Part shown: positions 31,817 to 42,063 of the stretch, in pieces | Position numbering within the stretch: position 1 is the first letter of the stretch | Layout: every line of letters starts with the position of its first letter | From: Methylibium rhizosphaerae | Lineage (GTDB): Bacteria > Pseudomonadota > Gammaproteobacteria > Burkholderiales > Burkholderiaceae_C | NCBI RefSeq assembly: GCF_006386545.1 | Contig: NZ_SWAR01000044.1 | Location: 1-42,186 of the forward strand | DNA: 42,186 nt | Direction: 5' to 3' | The notes under the pieces: model-generated | Database searches by the model: none | The model's input: only the letters and a program-made list of their open reading frames with translations | Told to the model about the DNA's origin: nothing | Position numbers and translations under genes: made by a program

Positions 31817-34384
31817 TCACTCCGCGCCCGCGGTCTTCTTGGCCGCCGCCTTCTTCGCGGGCGCCTTCTTGGCCGGGGCGCGCGGCTCGAACTCGAAGCC
31901 CACCTTGCCGGCCTTGGCGTCCCACGCCAGGAAGGCCTTGAACTTGCGCCGCGTCTTGTTGGAGACGAAGTTCTCCAGCAGGTCGGTCTTGCCTTCCTTC
32001 AGGAGCTTGGTGACCTGCTCGCGCCCGATGGGCTGCTGCAGGATGATCTTGCCGCTCTTGAAATCGCAGGTGACGTGCGCACCCACCGCGTTTTCGCACA
32101 CGTAGTTGGTGCCGTGCTCGTAGACATGACCCTTGCACTTGGGGCAGGCGCCCAGGCTCTGCTGGCCGGAAAAGTCGACCGGCTCGCCCGACTCGCCTTC
32201 CTTCTTGGCGTCTTCGCCGAAGTCGAACTCCAGCTTCCAGTTCCTGATTTCGTCGTCGTAGGCGAGCTTGAGCTCGGCGGTGAAGGGCCAGCCCGCCTTG
32301 GAGCGGAAGCCCTCGAGCGGGCCGATCTTCTTGTCGGCCAGGAACTGCTCCACCTCGGCCAGCTCGAAGCTGCGCCCGCCGGGGATCTTGCTGATGGAGA
32401 AGTCGCACTTCTCGCAGGCGAAGCGACGGTAGTTCTCCTTGACCGTGCCGCCGCAGTTCGGGCAGGGCGTCTTGAGCGTCGCATAGTCGCCCGGGATGGT
32501 GTCGCGGTCGTATTCCTTGGCCTTCTGCACCACCCGCTTGGTCATCGCCGCGATCTCGGCCATGAAGGCTTCGCGCGAGAGCTTGCCCTTTTCCATCTGC
32601 GACAACTGGTATTCCCAGTTGCCGGTGAGCTCCGGGCGAGTGAGGTCTTCCACATCCAGCCCGCGCAGCAGCGTCATCAGCTGGAAGGCCTTTGCGGTGG
32701 GAATCAGCTCGCGGCCCTCGCGCACCATGTACTTCTCGAGGATCAGCCCTTCGATGATGGCCGCGCGGGTGGCCGGCGTGCCCAGGCCCTTCTCCTGCAT
32801 GGCCTCGCGCAGCTCGTCGTCGTCGATCAGCTTGCCGGCGCCCTCCATGGCCGACAGCAGCGTCGCTTCGGTGTAGCGCGCCGGCGGCTTGGTGCGCAGC
32901 GCGTTGACGTCCACGCTCTCGGTGCGCACCACCTCGCCTTCCTGCACCGGCACCAGGTTGGCGTCGTCTTCCTGCGCCTCCTTGCCGTAGACGGCCAGCC
33001 AGCCCGGCTTCACCAGCACCTTGCCGTTGGTCTGGAAGCTGTAGGTCTTGCCTTCGTTCCTGACGGTCGAGATGCGGGTGGTGACCAGGTACTCGGCCGG
33101 CGGGAAGAACACCGCCAGGAAGCGCTTGACCACCATGTCGTACAGCTTGGCCTCCGGCTCGGTGAGGCTCTTGGGCGCCTGCAGCGTGGGGATGATGGCG
33201 AAGTGGTCGCTGATCTTCGAGTTGTCGAAGATGCGCTTGTTGGGCTTGACGTAGCCTTCCTTGATCGCCTTGGCCGCATGCGGCGCCAGCTCACGCAAGG
33301 GCCCGGGCAGGTCCTCCTCGCTGATCATCTTCATGGTCTGCTTGACCACGTTGACGTAGTCCTCGGGCAGCGCGCGCGAATCGGTACGGGGGTAGGTCAG
33401 CACCTTGTGCTTCTCGTACAGCGCCTGCGCGAGGCCGAGCGTGGTCTTGGCCGAGAAGCCGAAACGCGAGTTGGCCTCGCGCTGCAGCGTCGTGAGGTCA
33501 TACAGGCCCGGGCTGCTCTGCGTGCTGGGCTTGGACTCCTCGGTCACCGAGGCCGGCTGGCCTCGCGTGGCTTGGGCGATCGCCTCGGCGAGCTTGCCGT
33601 CCCAGAGGCGGTCGGCGCGCTTGTCCGGATCGTTCTCGTCCTTCTTGAAGGCCGGGTCGAACCACTTGCCCTCGTACTGGCCGGCCTGTGCGTCGAAGGT
33701 GGCGCGCAGCTCCCAGTAGTCGCGCGGCACGTGCTTGCGGATCTTCTCCTCGCGCTCGACCACGATCGACAGCGTGGGCGTCTGCACCCGGCCCACGGTG
33801 GTGAGGAAGAAGCCGCCGTCGCGCGAGTTGAAGGCGGTCATGGCGCGCGTGCCGTTGATGCCGACCAGCCAGTCGGCCTCCGAGCGGCTGCGGGCCGCGT
33901 CGGCCAGGCCATGCATCTGCGAGTCGGAGCGCAGCGCCTCGAAGCCGTCGCGGATCGCCTGCGGCGTCATGCTCTGCAGCCACAGCCGCTTCACCGGCTG
34001 CTTAGCCTTCGCGTACTGCTGGATGAGCCGGAAGATCAGCTCCCCTTCGCGCCCCGCGTCACAGGCGTTGATGAGTTCGGTCACGTCCTTGCGCTTGGCG
34101 AGCTTGACGATGGCGTTCAGCCGGCCCTTGCTCTTGTCGATGGGCGCGAGGTCGAAGTGCGGCGGGATCACCGGCAGGTGCGCGAAGCTCCACTTGCCGC
34201 GCTTGACGTCGAACTCCTCGGGCGCCTTGATCTCGACCAGGTGGCCGACCGCCGAGGTGACGATGTAGTGCTCGCTCTCGAAGTACTCGTCGTGCTTGTC
34301 GAACTTGCCTGCCGACGGCTGCAGCGCGCGAACGATGTCCTGCGCCACCGACGGCTTTTCCGCGATAACCAATGCCTTGCTCAT
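31817..34384 (-). CDS. topB: DNA topoisomerase III
   Basis: An 855-residue type IA topoisomerase that relaxes and decatenates DNA by passing strands through a single-strand break. The TOPRIM domain is N-terminal (ALVIAEKPSVAQDIV, NACDAGREGELIFRL). The catalytic Tyr is in LTYPRTDSRALPEDYVN near 334-350. The C-terminal region has two zinc-ribbon-like modules: CPNCGG...CEKCDF near 645-670 and CPKCKG...CENA near 742-770. A Lys/Ala-rich tail with APAKKAPAKKAAAKK follows. The zinc parts and basic tail are typical of the Burkholderiales form and longer than E. coli TopB. The gene is divergent from the SET-domain gene, and their shared control region holds an alternating purine-pyrimidine tract. Confidence 0.95.
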   Translation of the reverse strand: MSKALVIAEKPSVAQDIVRALQPSAGKFDKHDEYFESEHYIVTSAVGHLVEIKAPEEFDVKRGKWSFAHLPVIPPHFDLAPIDKSKGRLNAIVKLAKRKDVTELINACDAGREGELIFRLIQQYAKAKQPVKRLWLQSMTPQAIRDGFEALRSDSQMHGLADAARSRSEADWLVGINGTRAMTAFNSRDGGFFLTTVGRVQTPTLSIVVEREEKIRKHVPRDYWELRATFDAQAGQYEGKWFDPAFKKDENDPDKRADRLWDGKLAEAIAQATRGQPASVTEESKPSTQSSPGLYDLTTLQREANSRFGFSAKTTLGLAQALYEKHKVLTYPRTDSRALPEDYVNVVKQTMKMISEEDLPGPLRELAPHAAKAIKEGYVKPNKRIFDNSKISDHFAIIPTLQAPKSLTEPEAKLYDMVVKRFLAVFFPPAEYLVTTRISTVRNEGKTYSFQTNGKVLVKPGWLAVYGKEAQEDDANLVPVQEGEVVRTESVDVNALRTKPPARYTEATLLSAMEGAGKLIDDDELREAMQEKGLGTPATRAAIIEGLILEKYMVREGRELIPTAKAFQLMTLLRGLDVEDLTRPELTGNWEYQLSQMEKGKLSREAFMAEIAAMTKRVVQKAKEYDRDTIPGDYATLKTPCPNCGGTVKENYRRFACEKCDFSISKIPGGRSFELAEVEQFLADKKIGPLEGFRSKAGWPFTAELKLAYDDEIRNWKLEFDFGEDAKKEGESGEPVDFSGQQSLGACPKCKGHVYEHGTNYVCENAVGAHVTCDFKSGKIILQQPIGREQVTKLLKEGKTDLLENFVSNKTRRKFKAFLAWDAKAGKVGFEFEPRAPAKKAPAKKAAAKKTAGAE

Positions 34385-34419
34385 TTTCTCGTTCGTATTC
34401 GGTTGCTACCCGGCGTCCA

Positions 34420-34463
34420 TACAATCCGGGCTCTCGCGCGCACGCACACGCACGCGCGCGCAC
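34420..34463 (+). promoter_or_regulatory. Putative -10 and an alternating CG/CA tract between topB and the SET gene
   Basis: TACAAT at 34420-34425 is a good -10 for the plus-strand SET/birA genes, but no clear -35 is seen. From 34435 to 34463 the sequence alternates pyrimidine and purine without a break for 29 bases (CG and CA steps only). This is the kind of tract that forms Z-DNA under negative supercoiling. It lies in the likely 5' leader of the SET gene and upstream of topB on the other strand. Confidence 0.5.
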
Positions 34464-34492
34464 CCATGAATTCACTCTAACCAAACATCGAG

Positions 34493-35020
34493 ATGACGCA
34501 AGCGCGCCCCGGCAAGTCCTCCCAACCGCCCAAGAAAACGCCGGCCGCCAAGGCCGCCGCGCCCAAGCCGGTGGGCGGCCGCCGCATCCAGGTGCGCCGC
34601 TCCGGTGTGCACGGCAAGGGCATGTATGCGGTCGAGCCCCTCAAGAAGGGCGAGGTGCTGATCGAATACAAGGGCGAGATCATCAGCTGGGACGAGGCGC
34701 TGCGCCGCCACCCGCACGACCCCACCGACCCGCACCACACCTTCTACTTCCACATCGACGACGAGCGCGTCATCGATGCCAAGTACGGCGGCAACTCGGC
34801 GCGCTGGATCAACCACTCCTGCGACCCGAACTGCGAGGCCGACGAAACCGACGGCCGGGTGTTCATCAAGGCGCTGCGCAACATCAAGGCCGGCGAGGAG
34901 CTGTTCTACGACTACGGCCTGGTGATCGACGAGCGCTACACGCCCAAGCTCAAGAAGCAGTACGAATGCCGCTGCGGCGCCACGAACTGCCGCGGCACCA
35001 TGCTCGCACCGAAGAGATGA
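34493..35020 (+). CDS. SET-domain protein lysine methyltransferase
   Basis: A 175-residue protein of which residues 30-160 form a SET domain. Signatures seen are GVHGKGMYAVEPLKKGEVLIEYKGE near 38-62 and ARWINHSCDPNCEAD near 103-117, the NHSCxPN core. GEELFYDYG follows near 138-146, and the post-SET zinc cluster is YECRCGATNCRG near 160-171. The first 28 residues are basic and Pro/Ala-rich, like a histone-tail-like extension. SET proteins transfer methyl groups from S-adenosylmethionine to lysine. Bacterial members with full post-SET are found in Burkholderiales and some pathogens, and their targets are mostly unknown. Its stop overlaps birA as ATGA. The start at 34493 has a weak ribosome site. 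Confidence 0.9.
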   Translation: MTQARPGKSSQPPKKTPAAKAAAPKPVGGRRIQVRRSGVHGKGMYAVEPLKKGEVLIEYKGEIISWDEALRRHPHDPTDPHHTFYFHIDDERVIDAKYGGNSARWINHSCDPNCEADETDGRVFIKALRNIKAGEELFYDYGLVIDERYTPKLKKQYECRCGATNCRGTMLAPKR

Positions 35021-35805
35021 CCCAGCCCTGGCCCGCCGAAACGTTGTGGGAGCAGCTGGAGCCGCTGCTGCCCGGCCTCAACGTCGAGGTGGTGGCCGAG
35101 GCCGACTCCACCAACACCCGCCTGCTCGAACGCGCGCGGGCCGGCGACGGCGGCGCCTGCCTGCTGGTGGCAGAGCGACAGACGGCCGGGCGCGGGCGCA
35201 TGGGTCGCCACTGGGAGTCGTCGCCCGGCGCGTCGCTCACCTTTTCGCTGGCGCTGCCGCTGGCACCGGCCGACTGGTCCGGCCTGTCGCTGGTGGTGGG
35301 CGTCGCCCTGGCCGAGGCACTGCATCCGCAGCTGCGGCTGAAGTGGCCCAACGACCTGTGGCTGCTGTCGGGAAGCGATGGTGCACGCGGCCGCAAGCTG
35401 GGCGGCATCCTCATCGAGACCGCCATGGCGGCCGATCGCCGCGTCGCCGTCATCGGCGTGGGGCTCAACATCCGTGACGCGCAGGACGACCCGGCCGCGG
35501 AGGTGGGTCGCGCCGCCCTGGCCGAACTCGATGCACAGGCCGGCGCCCCCGCCACCCTGCTACGAGTGGCACGCCCGTTGCTGCAGGCGGTGCTCGCCTT
35601 CGAGCGCGAGGGCTTCGCACCGTGGCAGGCCCGCTATGCGGCCCGCGATGCGCTCGCCGGCCGCAGCGTGCGGCTGCTGCCGGCGCAGGGGCCGGCGGTC
35701 GAGGGCACGGTCGAAGGCGTGAACAGCCAGGGCGGCCTGCTCGTGCATACTGCCGCCGGCCTTTCGACCATCACGAGCGGTGAAGTGAGCGTGCGTCCAT
35801 GTTGA
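35017..35805 (+). CDS. birA: Biotin--[acetyl-CoA-carboxylase] ligase, monofunctional
   Basis: A 262-residue ligase that activates biotin with ATP and attaches it to the carboxyl carrier protein of acetyl-CoA carboxylase. The N-terminal helix-turn-helix of E. coli BirA is missing, so it cannot repress biotin genes directly. Landmarks are STNTRLLE near 30-37, the biotinoyl-AMP loop RQTAGRGRMGRHW near 54-66, LKWPNDLWL near 109-117, and GRKLGGILIE near 126-135. GVGLNI follows near 148. The C-terminal SH3-like domain is present (GRSVRLLPAQGPAVEGTVEGVNSQGGLLV). The gene overlaps the SET gene by four bases and the following gene by seven, so all three are co-transcribed. Confidence 0.93.
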   Translation: MTQPWPAETLWEQLEPLLPGLNVEVVAEADSTNTRLLERARAGDGGACLLVAERQTAGRGRMGRHWESSPGASLTFSLALPLAPADWSGLSLVVGVALAEALHPQLRLKWPNDLWLLSGSDGARGRKLGGILIETAMAADRRVAVIGVGLNIRDAQDDPAAEVGRAALAELDAQAGAPATLLRVARPLLQAVLAFEREGFAPWQARYAARDALAGRSVRLLPAQGPAVEGTVEGVNSQGGLLVHTAAGLSTITSGEVSVRPC

Positions 35806-36494
35806 GAGCCCTGGTCGTCCTGTTGCTGCTGGCCAATCTCGCCTTCTTTGCCTGGACGCAAGGCTGGCTGACCGGCCTCACCGGCATCAGCCCGGAGGGC
35901 GACCGCGACCCGGCGCGGCTCAAGCGCCAGGTGCGCCCCGAGGTGATCCGCATCCTGCCGCCCGGCTCGGTGCCCGCATCGGCGCCAGCCGAAACCACCG
36001 GCGCCGCAGCAGCCGCCACCCTGGTGGTCGCCTGCATCGAAGGCGGCCCCTACAGCGCTGCCGAGCTGCCGGCCGCCGAGGGCGTGCTGAAGGCCGCCCT
36101 GCCCGCAGGCGCCACCTGGGTCGTGCAGAACGGCGAACGCGCCGGCGTGTGGCTCATCTACATGGGCAAGTACGCCAACCGCGAGGCGCTCGACCGGAAG
36201 GTGGCCGAGCTGAAGCGCTTCGACGTGAACTCCGAGCCGGTGCGCAGCTCACCCGAGCTGGAGCCGGGCCTGTCGCTCGGCCGCTTCGAAAGCCTGACCC
36301 AGGCCGATGCGCGGCTGGCAGACCTCGCCAAGCGCGGCGTGCGCACCGCACGGGTCATCAACATCACGCCGCCGGTGCCGGTCCACACCTTGCGGTTCAC
36401 GCAGGCCGACGCGTCGCTGCAGCGCACGCTGGCCGGCCTGAAGGACAGGCTGCCCGGAGAAAAGGGCTTCAGCCCTTGCGCCGGCGGGGCCTGA
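35799..36494 (+). CDS. Membrane-anchored SPOR-like protein
   Basis: A 231-residue protein with one N-terminal transmembrane helix (LRALVVLLLLANLAFFAWTQGWL, about 2-24). A Pro/Ala-rich linker with a basic patch (LKRQVRPEVIRIL) follows. A SPOR-like domain covers about 80-200, with VWLIYMGKYANREALDRKVAELKRFDV and GLSLGRFESLTQADARLADLAKRGV. These look like the two halves of the domain, duplicated. SPOR domains bind denuded septal peptidoglycan. It overlaps birA by seven bases at its start and the convergent S8 protease by 26 bases at its end. Its place after birA is usual in Burkholderiales. Confidence 0.8.
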   Translation: MLRALVVLLLLANLAFFAWTQGWLTGLTGISPEGDRDPARLKRQVRPEVIRILPPGSVPASAPAETTGAAAAATLVVACIEGGPYSAAELPAAEGVLKAALPAGATWVVQNGERAGVWLIYMGKYANREALDRKVAELKRFDVNSEPVRSSPELEPGLSLGRFESLTQADARLADLAKRGVRTARVINITPPVPVHTLRFTQADASLQRTLAGLKDRLPGEKGFSPCAGGA

Positions 36495-38349
36495 ACGCGG
36501 CGACTGCGGCCACCACGGCCAGCGCTGCCAGCACCTCGCCCAGGCCGAGCGCGCCGCCCCCGCCACCCGACGGAACAGGGGTCGGCGTGGAGGCCGGTGC
36601 CTGCACATCGATCGTCTGCGTCGCGACCAGCTGACCGCCCGCATCGTCGGTCACCGTGAGCCGCACCGTGAAACTGCCCGCGCCCGACGGCGTGACGCTG
36701 ACCGGCGAGCCCGCAGGCACGCTGCCGACGATCCCGCCGCCGTCAACCAGCGTCCACTGGTAGGCCGCGATGGAACGCCCGGCCGCGGCGAACGAGTCGG
36801 TGGGCGCCAGCTGCACCGGCTGGCCGGCCACCGGGGCCGCGGGGCTCACGTCGATGAAGGCACGACCGTTCGCCGCGGCCTGCACGGCGGCCCCGGCGTC
36901 GAGCAGGCCGGCGCCGCAGGTGGAAGTGGTGCAGTAGCACTCGAGCTGGTCACTGTCGGTCGGGGCCGCGCAGGCGCCCACGCTGCCGCCCGCGCCGCTG
37001 GTGGGAAACGCCCGCGCGGTGCTGCGCAGGACGCGCCGGATCTGTGCCGCGGTGAGCACGGTGTTGGCCGACGCCACGAGTGCGCTCACACCCGACGCCA
37101 GCGGCGCCGAGTAGCTCGTGCCCACCGAGATGTTGCTGCCGTTGGTGTAGCCCGAAGCGACCGGGCCTTGCGTCCCCGAGTTGGTGGTGGTCAGCAGGGG
37201 ATACAGGCAGGCACCCGAGGTGTTGACGCAGTTGCCCCCCGGCGCCGCGATCGAGAGTTCGGGCCCGATGCTGGAGAAACCGACCTTGGTGCCGGTGTGG
37301 CGCAGGCCGGCCACGCCGATGACGCCCGGGCAGTTGGCCGGCTCGGCGACCGCATGGCCGGCGCTGTTGCCGGCCGAGGCCACGATCACCGTGCCGCGCG
37401 CGGTGATCTCGTCGACCGCATCGCGGTAGGCCGCGCTGCAGGCGCCGCTGCCGCCCAGGCTGAGGTTGATGACACGCGCGGGGCTGGGGTTGTCGGGCAC
37501 GCCCGGCACCGCGATGCCCGCCGCCCAGCGCATGCCGGCCAGGATGTCGGAGTCGAAGCCGCCGCATTTGCCCAGCACCCGCACCGGCAGCACCTTCACG
37601 TTCCAGCCGGTGCCGGCCATGCCGGTCGCGTTGTGGGTGAGGGCACCGACGATGCCGGCCACCTCGGTGCCGTGCCAGCTCGATGACTTGGCTTTTTCGC
37701 CGCTGCCGCACTCGTCGGCGGCCGTCCAGTCGCCGGGATCGGACGCGTCGGCATCGCGGGCGTTGCCGTCGTTGGCCGTCCCGGCGTCGGCGATGAAGTC
37801 GTAGCCGTCGAGCAGCTTGCCGCCGGTAGAGACCCGCTGCAGGTCGGGGTGCTCGAAGCGCACTCCGGTGTCGAGCACCGCCACCACCATGTCGGCGCGA
37901 CCCTGGGTCACGTCCCAGGCCGCGGCCGCGTCGATGGCCGACCGCTCGACGCTGTTGGGCGGCCGCAGGTACCACTGCCCCGCGACCGGGCCGTCGCTGC
38001 CGCCTTGCGCATACAGCGGGTCATTGGGCGCGGCCATCAGCCGGCGCCGACGGTCGGGCACGGCGTATTCGACGTCGGGCTGCTGCGACAGCCGCTCGGC
38101 CAGTTGCTGCGAGCTCATGCCGCCGGCCTTGAGCACCTGCAGCCGCTCGCCGACCTCGGGCCCCGGCTGCAGCGCCAGCGCGAGGCGCTTGCCCAGCGCC
38201 TGGTGGGCAAGCACGGGCGGCTCGCCCTTGAACTTGACGATCACGCGGGCCTGCGCGTCGCTGCCCGCGCCCGCCTGCGCAAGCGTGCACAGCGGCCACG
38301 CACAGGCGAGGACAACGGCCAGCCAAGAGTTTCTTGGTCGAGTGCGCAT
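36469..38349 (-). CDS. S8-family subtilisin-like protease with GlyGly-CTERM-like tail
   Basis: A 626-residue secreted serine protease. The signal peptide is about 1-25 (AVVLACAWPLCTLAQA). An inhibitor-like propeptide spans about 30-100, and the catalytic domain spans about 135-460. The triad is Asp160 (VVAVLDTGVRFEHPD), His226 (SWHGTEVAG) and Ser412 (VGTSYSAPLASG). A PKD-like domain lies at about 495-580 (QWTLVDGGGIVGSVPAG). The end has five Gly, a hydrophobic helix (LGEVLAALAVVAAVAAF) and RPRRRKG. This pattern fits a GlyGly-CTERM sorting tail cut by rhombosortase. It is probably exported by type II secretion and processed at the membrane. The gene is convergent with the SPOR-like gene. Confidence 0.9.
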   Translation of the reverse strand: MRTRPRNSWLAVVLACAWPLCTLAQAGAGSDAQARVIVKFKGEPPVLAHQALGKRLALALQPGPEVGERLQVLKAGGMSSQQLAERLSQQPDVEYAVPDRRRRLMAAPNDPLYAQGGSDGPVAGQWYLRPPNSVERSAIDAAAAWDVTQGRADMVVAVLDTGVRFEHPDLQRVSTGGKLLDGYDFIADAGTANDGNARDADASDPGDWTAADECGSGEKAKSSSWHGTEVAGIVGALTHNATGMAGTGWNVKVLPVRVLGKCGGFDSDILAGMRWAAGIAVPGVPDNPSPARVINLSLGGSGACSAAYRDAVDEITARGTVIVASAGNSAGHAVAEPANCPGVIGVAGLRHTGTKVGFSSIGPELSIAAPGGNCVNTSGACLYPLLTTTNSGTQGPVASGYTNGSNISVGTSYSAPLASGVSALVASANTVLTAAQIRRVLRSTARAFPTSGAGGSVGACAAPTDSDQLECYCTTSTCGAGLLDAGAAVQAAANGRAFIDVSPAAPVAGQPVQLAPTDSFAAAGRSIAAYQWTLVDGGGIVGSVPAGSPVSVTPSGAGSFTVRLTVTDDAGGQLVATQTIDVQAPASTPTPVPSGGGGGALGLGEVLAALAVVAAVAAFRPRRRKG

Positions 38350-38390
38350 GATTCATCGCATTACACGCATCACGCGGCCGGCCTGCAAAC

Positions 38391-38414
38391 GAAAAACCCC
38401 GCCGGAGCGGGGTT
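38391..38414 (-). terminator. Intrinsic terminator after gap
   Basis: On the minus strand a CCCCGC-TCCG-GCGGGG hairpin is followed by TTTTTC. It ends the tkt-gap transcript between gap and the S8 protease gene. Confidence 0.85.
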
Positions 38415-38444
38415 GGTCGTGCAACAGGTGCAAGGGCTTGCGAA

Positions 38445-39446
<1,002 letters not shown>

Positions 39447-39544
39447 CTATCTCCTGTCTGGAAGCGGGATGATGAAGTGATTTGGTTACCTGAGGCGATC
39501 AAGTGTCCTGACGCGGATCAACGGCTGGCGGCTTGCGGCCCGGG

Positions 39545-41563
39545 TCAGCGGCCCAGCACCACCTTCACCGTGTCGACGACGTTCTCCGCGGTGAAGCCGA
39601 AGTGCTTGAACAGCACGTTGGCCGGGGCCGATTCGCCGTAGCTGTCGATGCCCACCACCGCGGACACGCCGTACTTCCACCAGAAGTCGGTGACGCCGGC
39701 TTCCACCGCGATGCGCGGCAGGCCGGCCGGCAGCACGGCTTCCTTGTAGGCGCGGGCCTGGCGGTCGAACACGCTGGTCGAGGGCATGGAGACCACGCGC
39801 ACCGCGATGCCCTGCACCGCCAGCGTCTGCTGCGCATGCAGTGCGAGCTGCACCTCGGAGCCGGTGGCGATGAGGACGGCCTGCGCCTTCTTCGCGAGGC
39901 CCACCTCGCTGGGCTCGGCCAGCACGTAGGCGCCCTTGGCGATGTCGTCCAGGCCCGACTTGGGCGCATATGGCAGGTTCTGGCGCGACAGCAGCAGCGC
40001 GCTCGGGCGGTTGCGGCTCTCGATGGCGCAGGCCCAGGCCACCGCGGTCTCGGCGGTGTCGGCCGGACGCCAGACGTCCAGGCCGGGGATCAGGCGCAGC
40101 GCCGCGGCATGTTCGATCGACTGGTGCGTCGGGCCGTCCTCGCCCAGGCCGATGGAGTCGTGGGTGAACACGTGGATCACGCGCTGCTTCATCAGCGCGG
40201 CCATGCGGATGGCGTTGCGGCTGTAGTCGCTGAAGGTGAGGAAGGTGCCGCCGTAGGGGATGTAGCCGCCGTGCAGCGCCACGCCGTTCATGATGGCGGC
40301 CATGCCGAATTCGCGCACGCCGTAGTTGATGTGGCGCCCGCCGTTGGAGGCGCCGGTGGCCGTGTCGAAACGCAGCGCCGGCGTGCTCTTGGTGTTGGTG
40401 AGGTTGGAGCCGGTCAGGTCGGCGCTGCCACCCAGCAGTTCGGGCAGCGCGGCGGTGAAGGCCTCCAGCGCGATCTGGCTGGCCTTGCGGCTGGCCACGG
40501 TCTCGGCCTTGGTGTGGGCGGCGACCGCTGCATCGACCGCGACCTGGGCGAAGTTCTTCGGCAGCTCGCCCTTCACGCGGCGCAGGAACTCGGCAGCCAG
40601 TTCGGGGTGGGCGGCGCGGTAGGCCTCGAAGCGGGTTTCCCAGTCCTTCTGCAGCCGGGTGCCCTCTTCCTTGGCGTCCCACTCGGTGTAGGCCTCGGCC
40701 GGGATCACGAACGGGTCGTGCACCCAGCCCAGGGCATCGCGGGTGGCGCGGATCTCGTCGACCCCGAGCGCCTCGCCGTGCGCCTTGGCCGTGCCGGCGC
40801 GGTTGGGCGAGCCCTTGCCGATGGTGGTCTTGCAGACGATGAGGGTGGGCTTGTCGGTGCTTTTCCGGGCACGCGCAATGGCCGCATCGACGGCCTCGAC
40901 GTCATGGCCGTCCACCGCGTCGATGACGTTCCAGCCGTAGGCGGCAAAGCGCTTCGGCGTGTCGTCGATGAACCACGGGTCCACCTGGCCGTCGATCGAG
41001 ATGCCGTTGTCGTCGTAGAGCGCGATCAGCTTGTTGAGCTTCCAGGCGCCGGCCAGCGCGCAGGCTTCGTGGCTGATGCCTTCCATCAGGCAGCCGTCGC
41101 CCAGGAACACGTAGGTGTGGTGGTCCACCACCTTGTGCTCCTCGCGGTTGAACTCGTGCGCGAGCAGCTTCTCGGCCAGCGCGAAGCCGACCGCGTTGGT
41201 GATGCCCTGGCCCAGCGGCCCGGTGGTGGTTTCGACGCCCGGGGTGATGCCCACCTCGGGGTGGCCCGGCGTCTTGCTGTGCAGCGTGCGGAAGTTCTTC
41301 AGCTCCGACAGCGGCAGGTCGTAGCCGCTCAGGTGCAGCAGCGAATAGATGAGCATCGAGCCGTGGCCGTTGGACAGCACGAAGCGGTCGCGGTCGGGCC
41401 AGGCCGGGTCTTGCGGGTTGTGGCGCAGGTGCCGGCCCCACAGGGCGACGGAGATCTCGGCCATGCCCATCGGGGCGCCGGGGTGGCCGGAGTTCGCTTG
41501 CTGGACGGCGTCCATGGCCAGCGCGCGGATGGCGTTGGCCATGAGGGTGGTGTTCTGAGCCAT
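39545..41563 (-). CDS. tkt: Transketolase
   Basis: A 672-residue thiamine diphosphate enzyme moving two-carbon ketol units in the pentose phosphate (or Calvin) pathway. The start is the ATG at 41563 ([20 protein letters not shown]). The longer open frame reaches into speD on the other strand and is not used. Landmarks are [20 protein letters not shown] near 60-80 and the thiamine-binding [13 protein letters not shown] near 155-167. [10 protein letters not shown] lies near 183, and [16 protein letters not shown] near 470 is the second cofactor site. The C-terminal domain ends in [11 protein letters not shown]. It is followed by gap. The CDS is complete. Confidence 0.96.
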   Translation of the reverse strand: MAQNTTLMANAIRALAMDAVQQANSGHPGAPMGMAEISVALWGRHLRHNPQDPAWPDRDRFVLSNGHGSMLIYSLLHLSGYDLPLSELKNFRTLHSKTPGHPEVGITPGVETTTGPLGQGITNAVGFALAEKLLAHEFNREEHKVVDHHTYVFLGDGCLMEGISHEACALAGAWKLNKLIALYDDNGISIDGQVDPWFIDDTPKRFAAYGWNVIDAVDGHDVEAVDAAIARARKSTDKPTLIVCKTTIGKGSPNRAGTAKAHGEALGVDEIRATRDALGWVHDPFVIPAEAYTEWDAKEEGTRLQKDWETRFEAYRAAHPELAAEFLRRVKGELPKNFAQVAVDAAVAAHTKAETVASRKASQIALEAFTAALPELLGGSADLTGSNLTNTKSTPALRFDTATGASNGGRHINYGVREFGMAAIMNGVALHGGYIPYGGTFLTFSDYSRNAIRMAALMKQRVIHVFTHDSIGLGEDGPTHQSIEHAAALRLIPGLDVWRPADTAETAVAWACAIESRNRPSALLLSRQNLPYAPKSGLDDIAKGAYVLAEPSEVGLAKKAQAVLIATGSEVQLALHAQQTLAVQGIAVRVVSMPSTSVFDRQARAYKEAVLPAGLPRIAVEAGVTDFWWKYGVSAVVGIDSYGESAPANVLFKHFGFTAENVVDTVKVVLGR

Positions 41564-41651
41564 GGGGAAGGCGGTGGAGGCAGGTGGAAAACCGGCGATT
41601 TTACGGGCCGCCTCCAGCCCATAATCCCCGCCAGCCATCCAGCGAGCCCGC

Positions 41652-42047
41652 ATGCAAGGACTCCACCTGACCGCCGACCTGCGCGGCTGCCCCGCCGCGC
41701 AGCCCGCCATGACCACCCCCGAGGCACTGCGCGAACTGTGTGTCGCCGCCGTGCACGACGCCGGCCTCTTGCCGGTGGGCGAGTGCTTTCACGGCTTCCC
41801 GCCCGAAAACGGCGAGCCCCGCGGCGTCACCGGCGTGGTGCTGCTGGCCGAGTCGCACCTGGCGGTGCACACCTGGCCCGAGATCGACGCGGTGACGCTG
41901 GACGTCTACGTCTGCAACCTGGGCGCCGACAACTCCGCCAAGGCGCACCGGCTGCTCGACACCCTGCTGGCCGCTTTCGGGCCGGCCAGCGTGGCCAGAC
42001 ATGCGCTGCAGCGAGGCGCGGCCCCGACGCTGGAGCGCGCCGCATGA
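41652..42047 (+). CDS. speD: S-adenosylmethionine decarboxylase proenzyme
   Basis: A 131-residue class 1b AdoMetDC. It removes CO2 from S-adenosylmethionine to give the aminopropyl donor for spermidine. It cuts itself between Glu67 and Ser68 in [14 protein letters not shown], and Ser68 becomes the pyruvoyl cofactor. His73 and Cys88 (DVYVCNLG) are the expected processing and catalytic residues. The length matches short bacterial SpeD of the Thermotoga/Bacillus type. It is divergent from tkt with 88 bases between starts. An ATGA at 42044 overlaps the stop and opens a frame to the window end, where speE could be expected, but that frame reads through GC-rich repeats. Confidence 0.9.
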   Translation: MQGLHLTADLRGCPAAQPAMTTPEALRELCVAAVHDAGLLPVGECFHGFPPENGEPRGVTGVVLLAESHLAVHTWPEIDAVTLDVYVCNLGADNSAKAHRLLDTLLAAFGPASVARHALQRGAAPTLERAA

Positions 42048-42063
42048 GACACCCTCCACTCCA

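Noticed and set aside
28708-31941. Plus-strand open frame of 1077 codons, and similar long plus frames at 22491-24845, 25403-28879 and 32075-34480
   Set aside because: All are antisense shadows of clear minus-strand genes (proA, AEC transporter, M48 peptidase, Tgl-like, topB). They are His/Arg/Gly-rich without domains.
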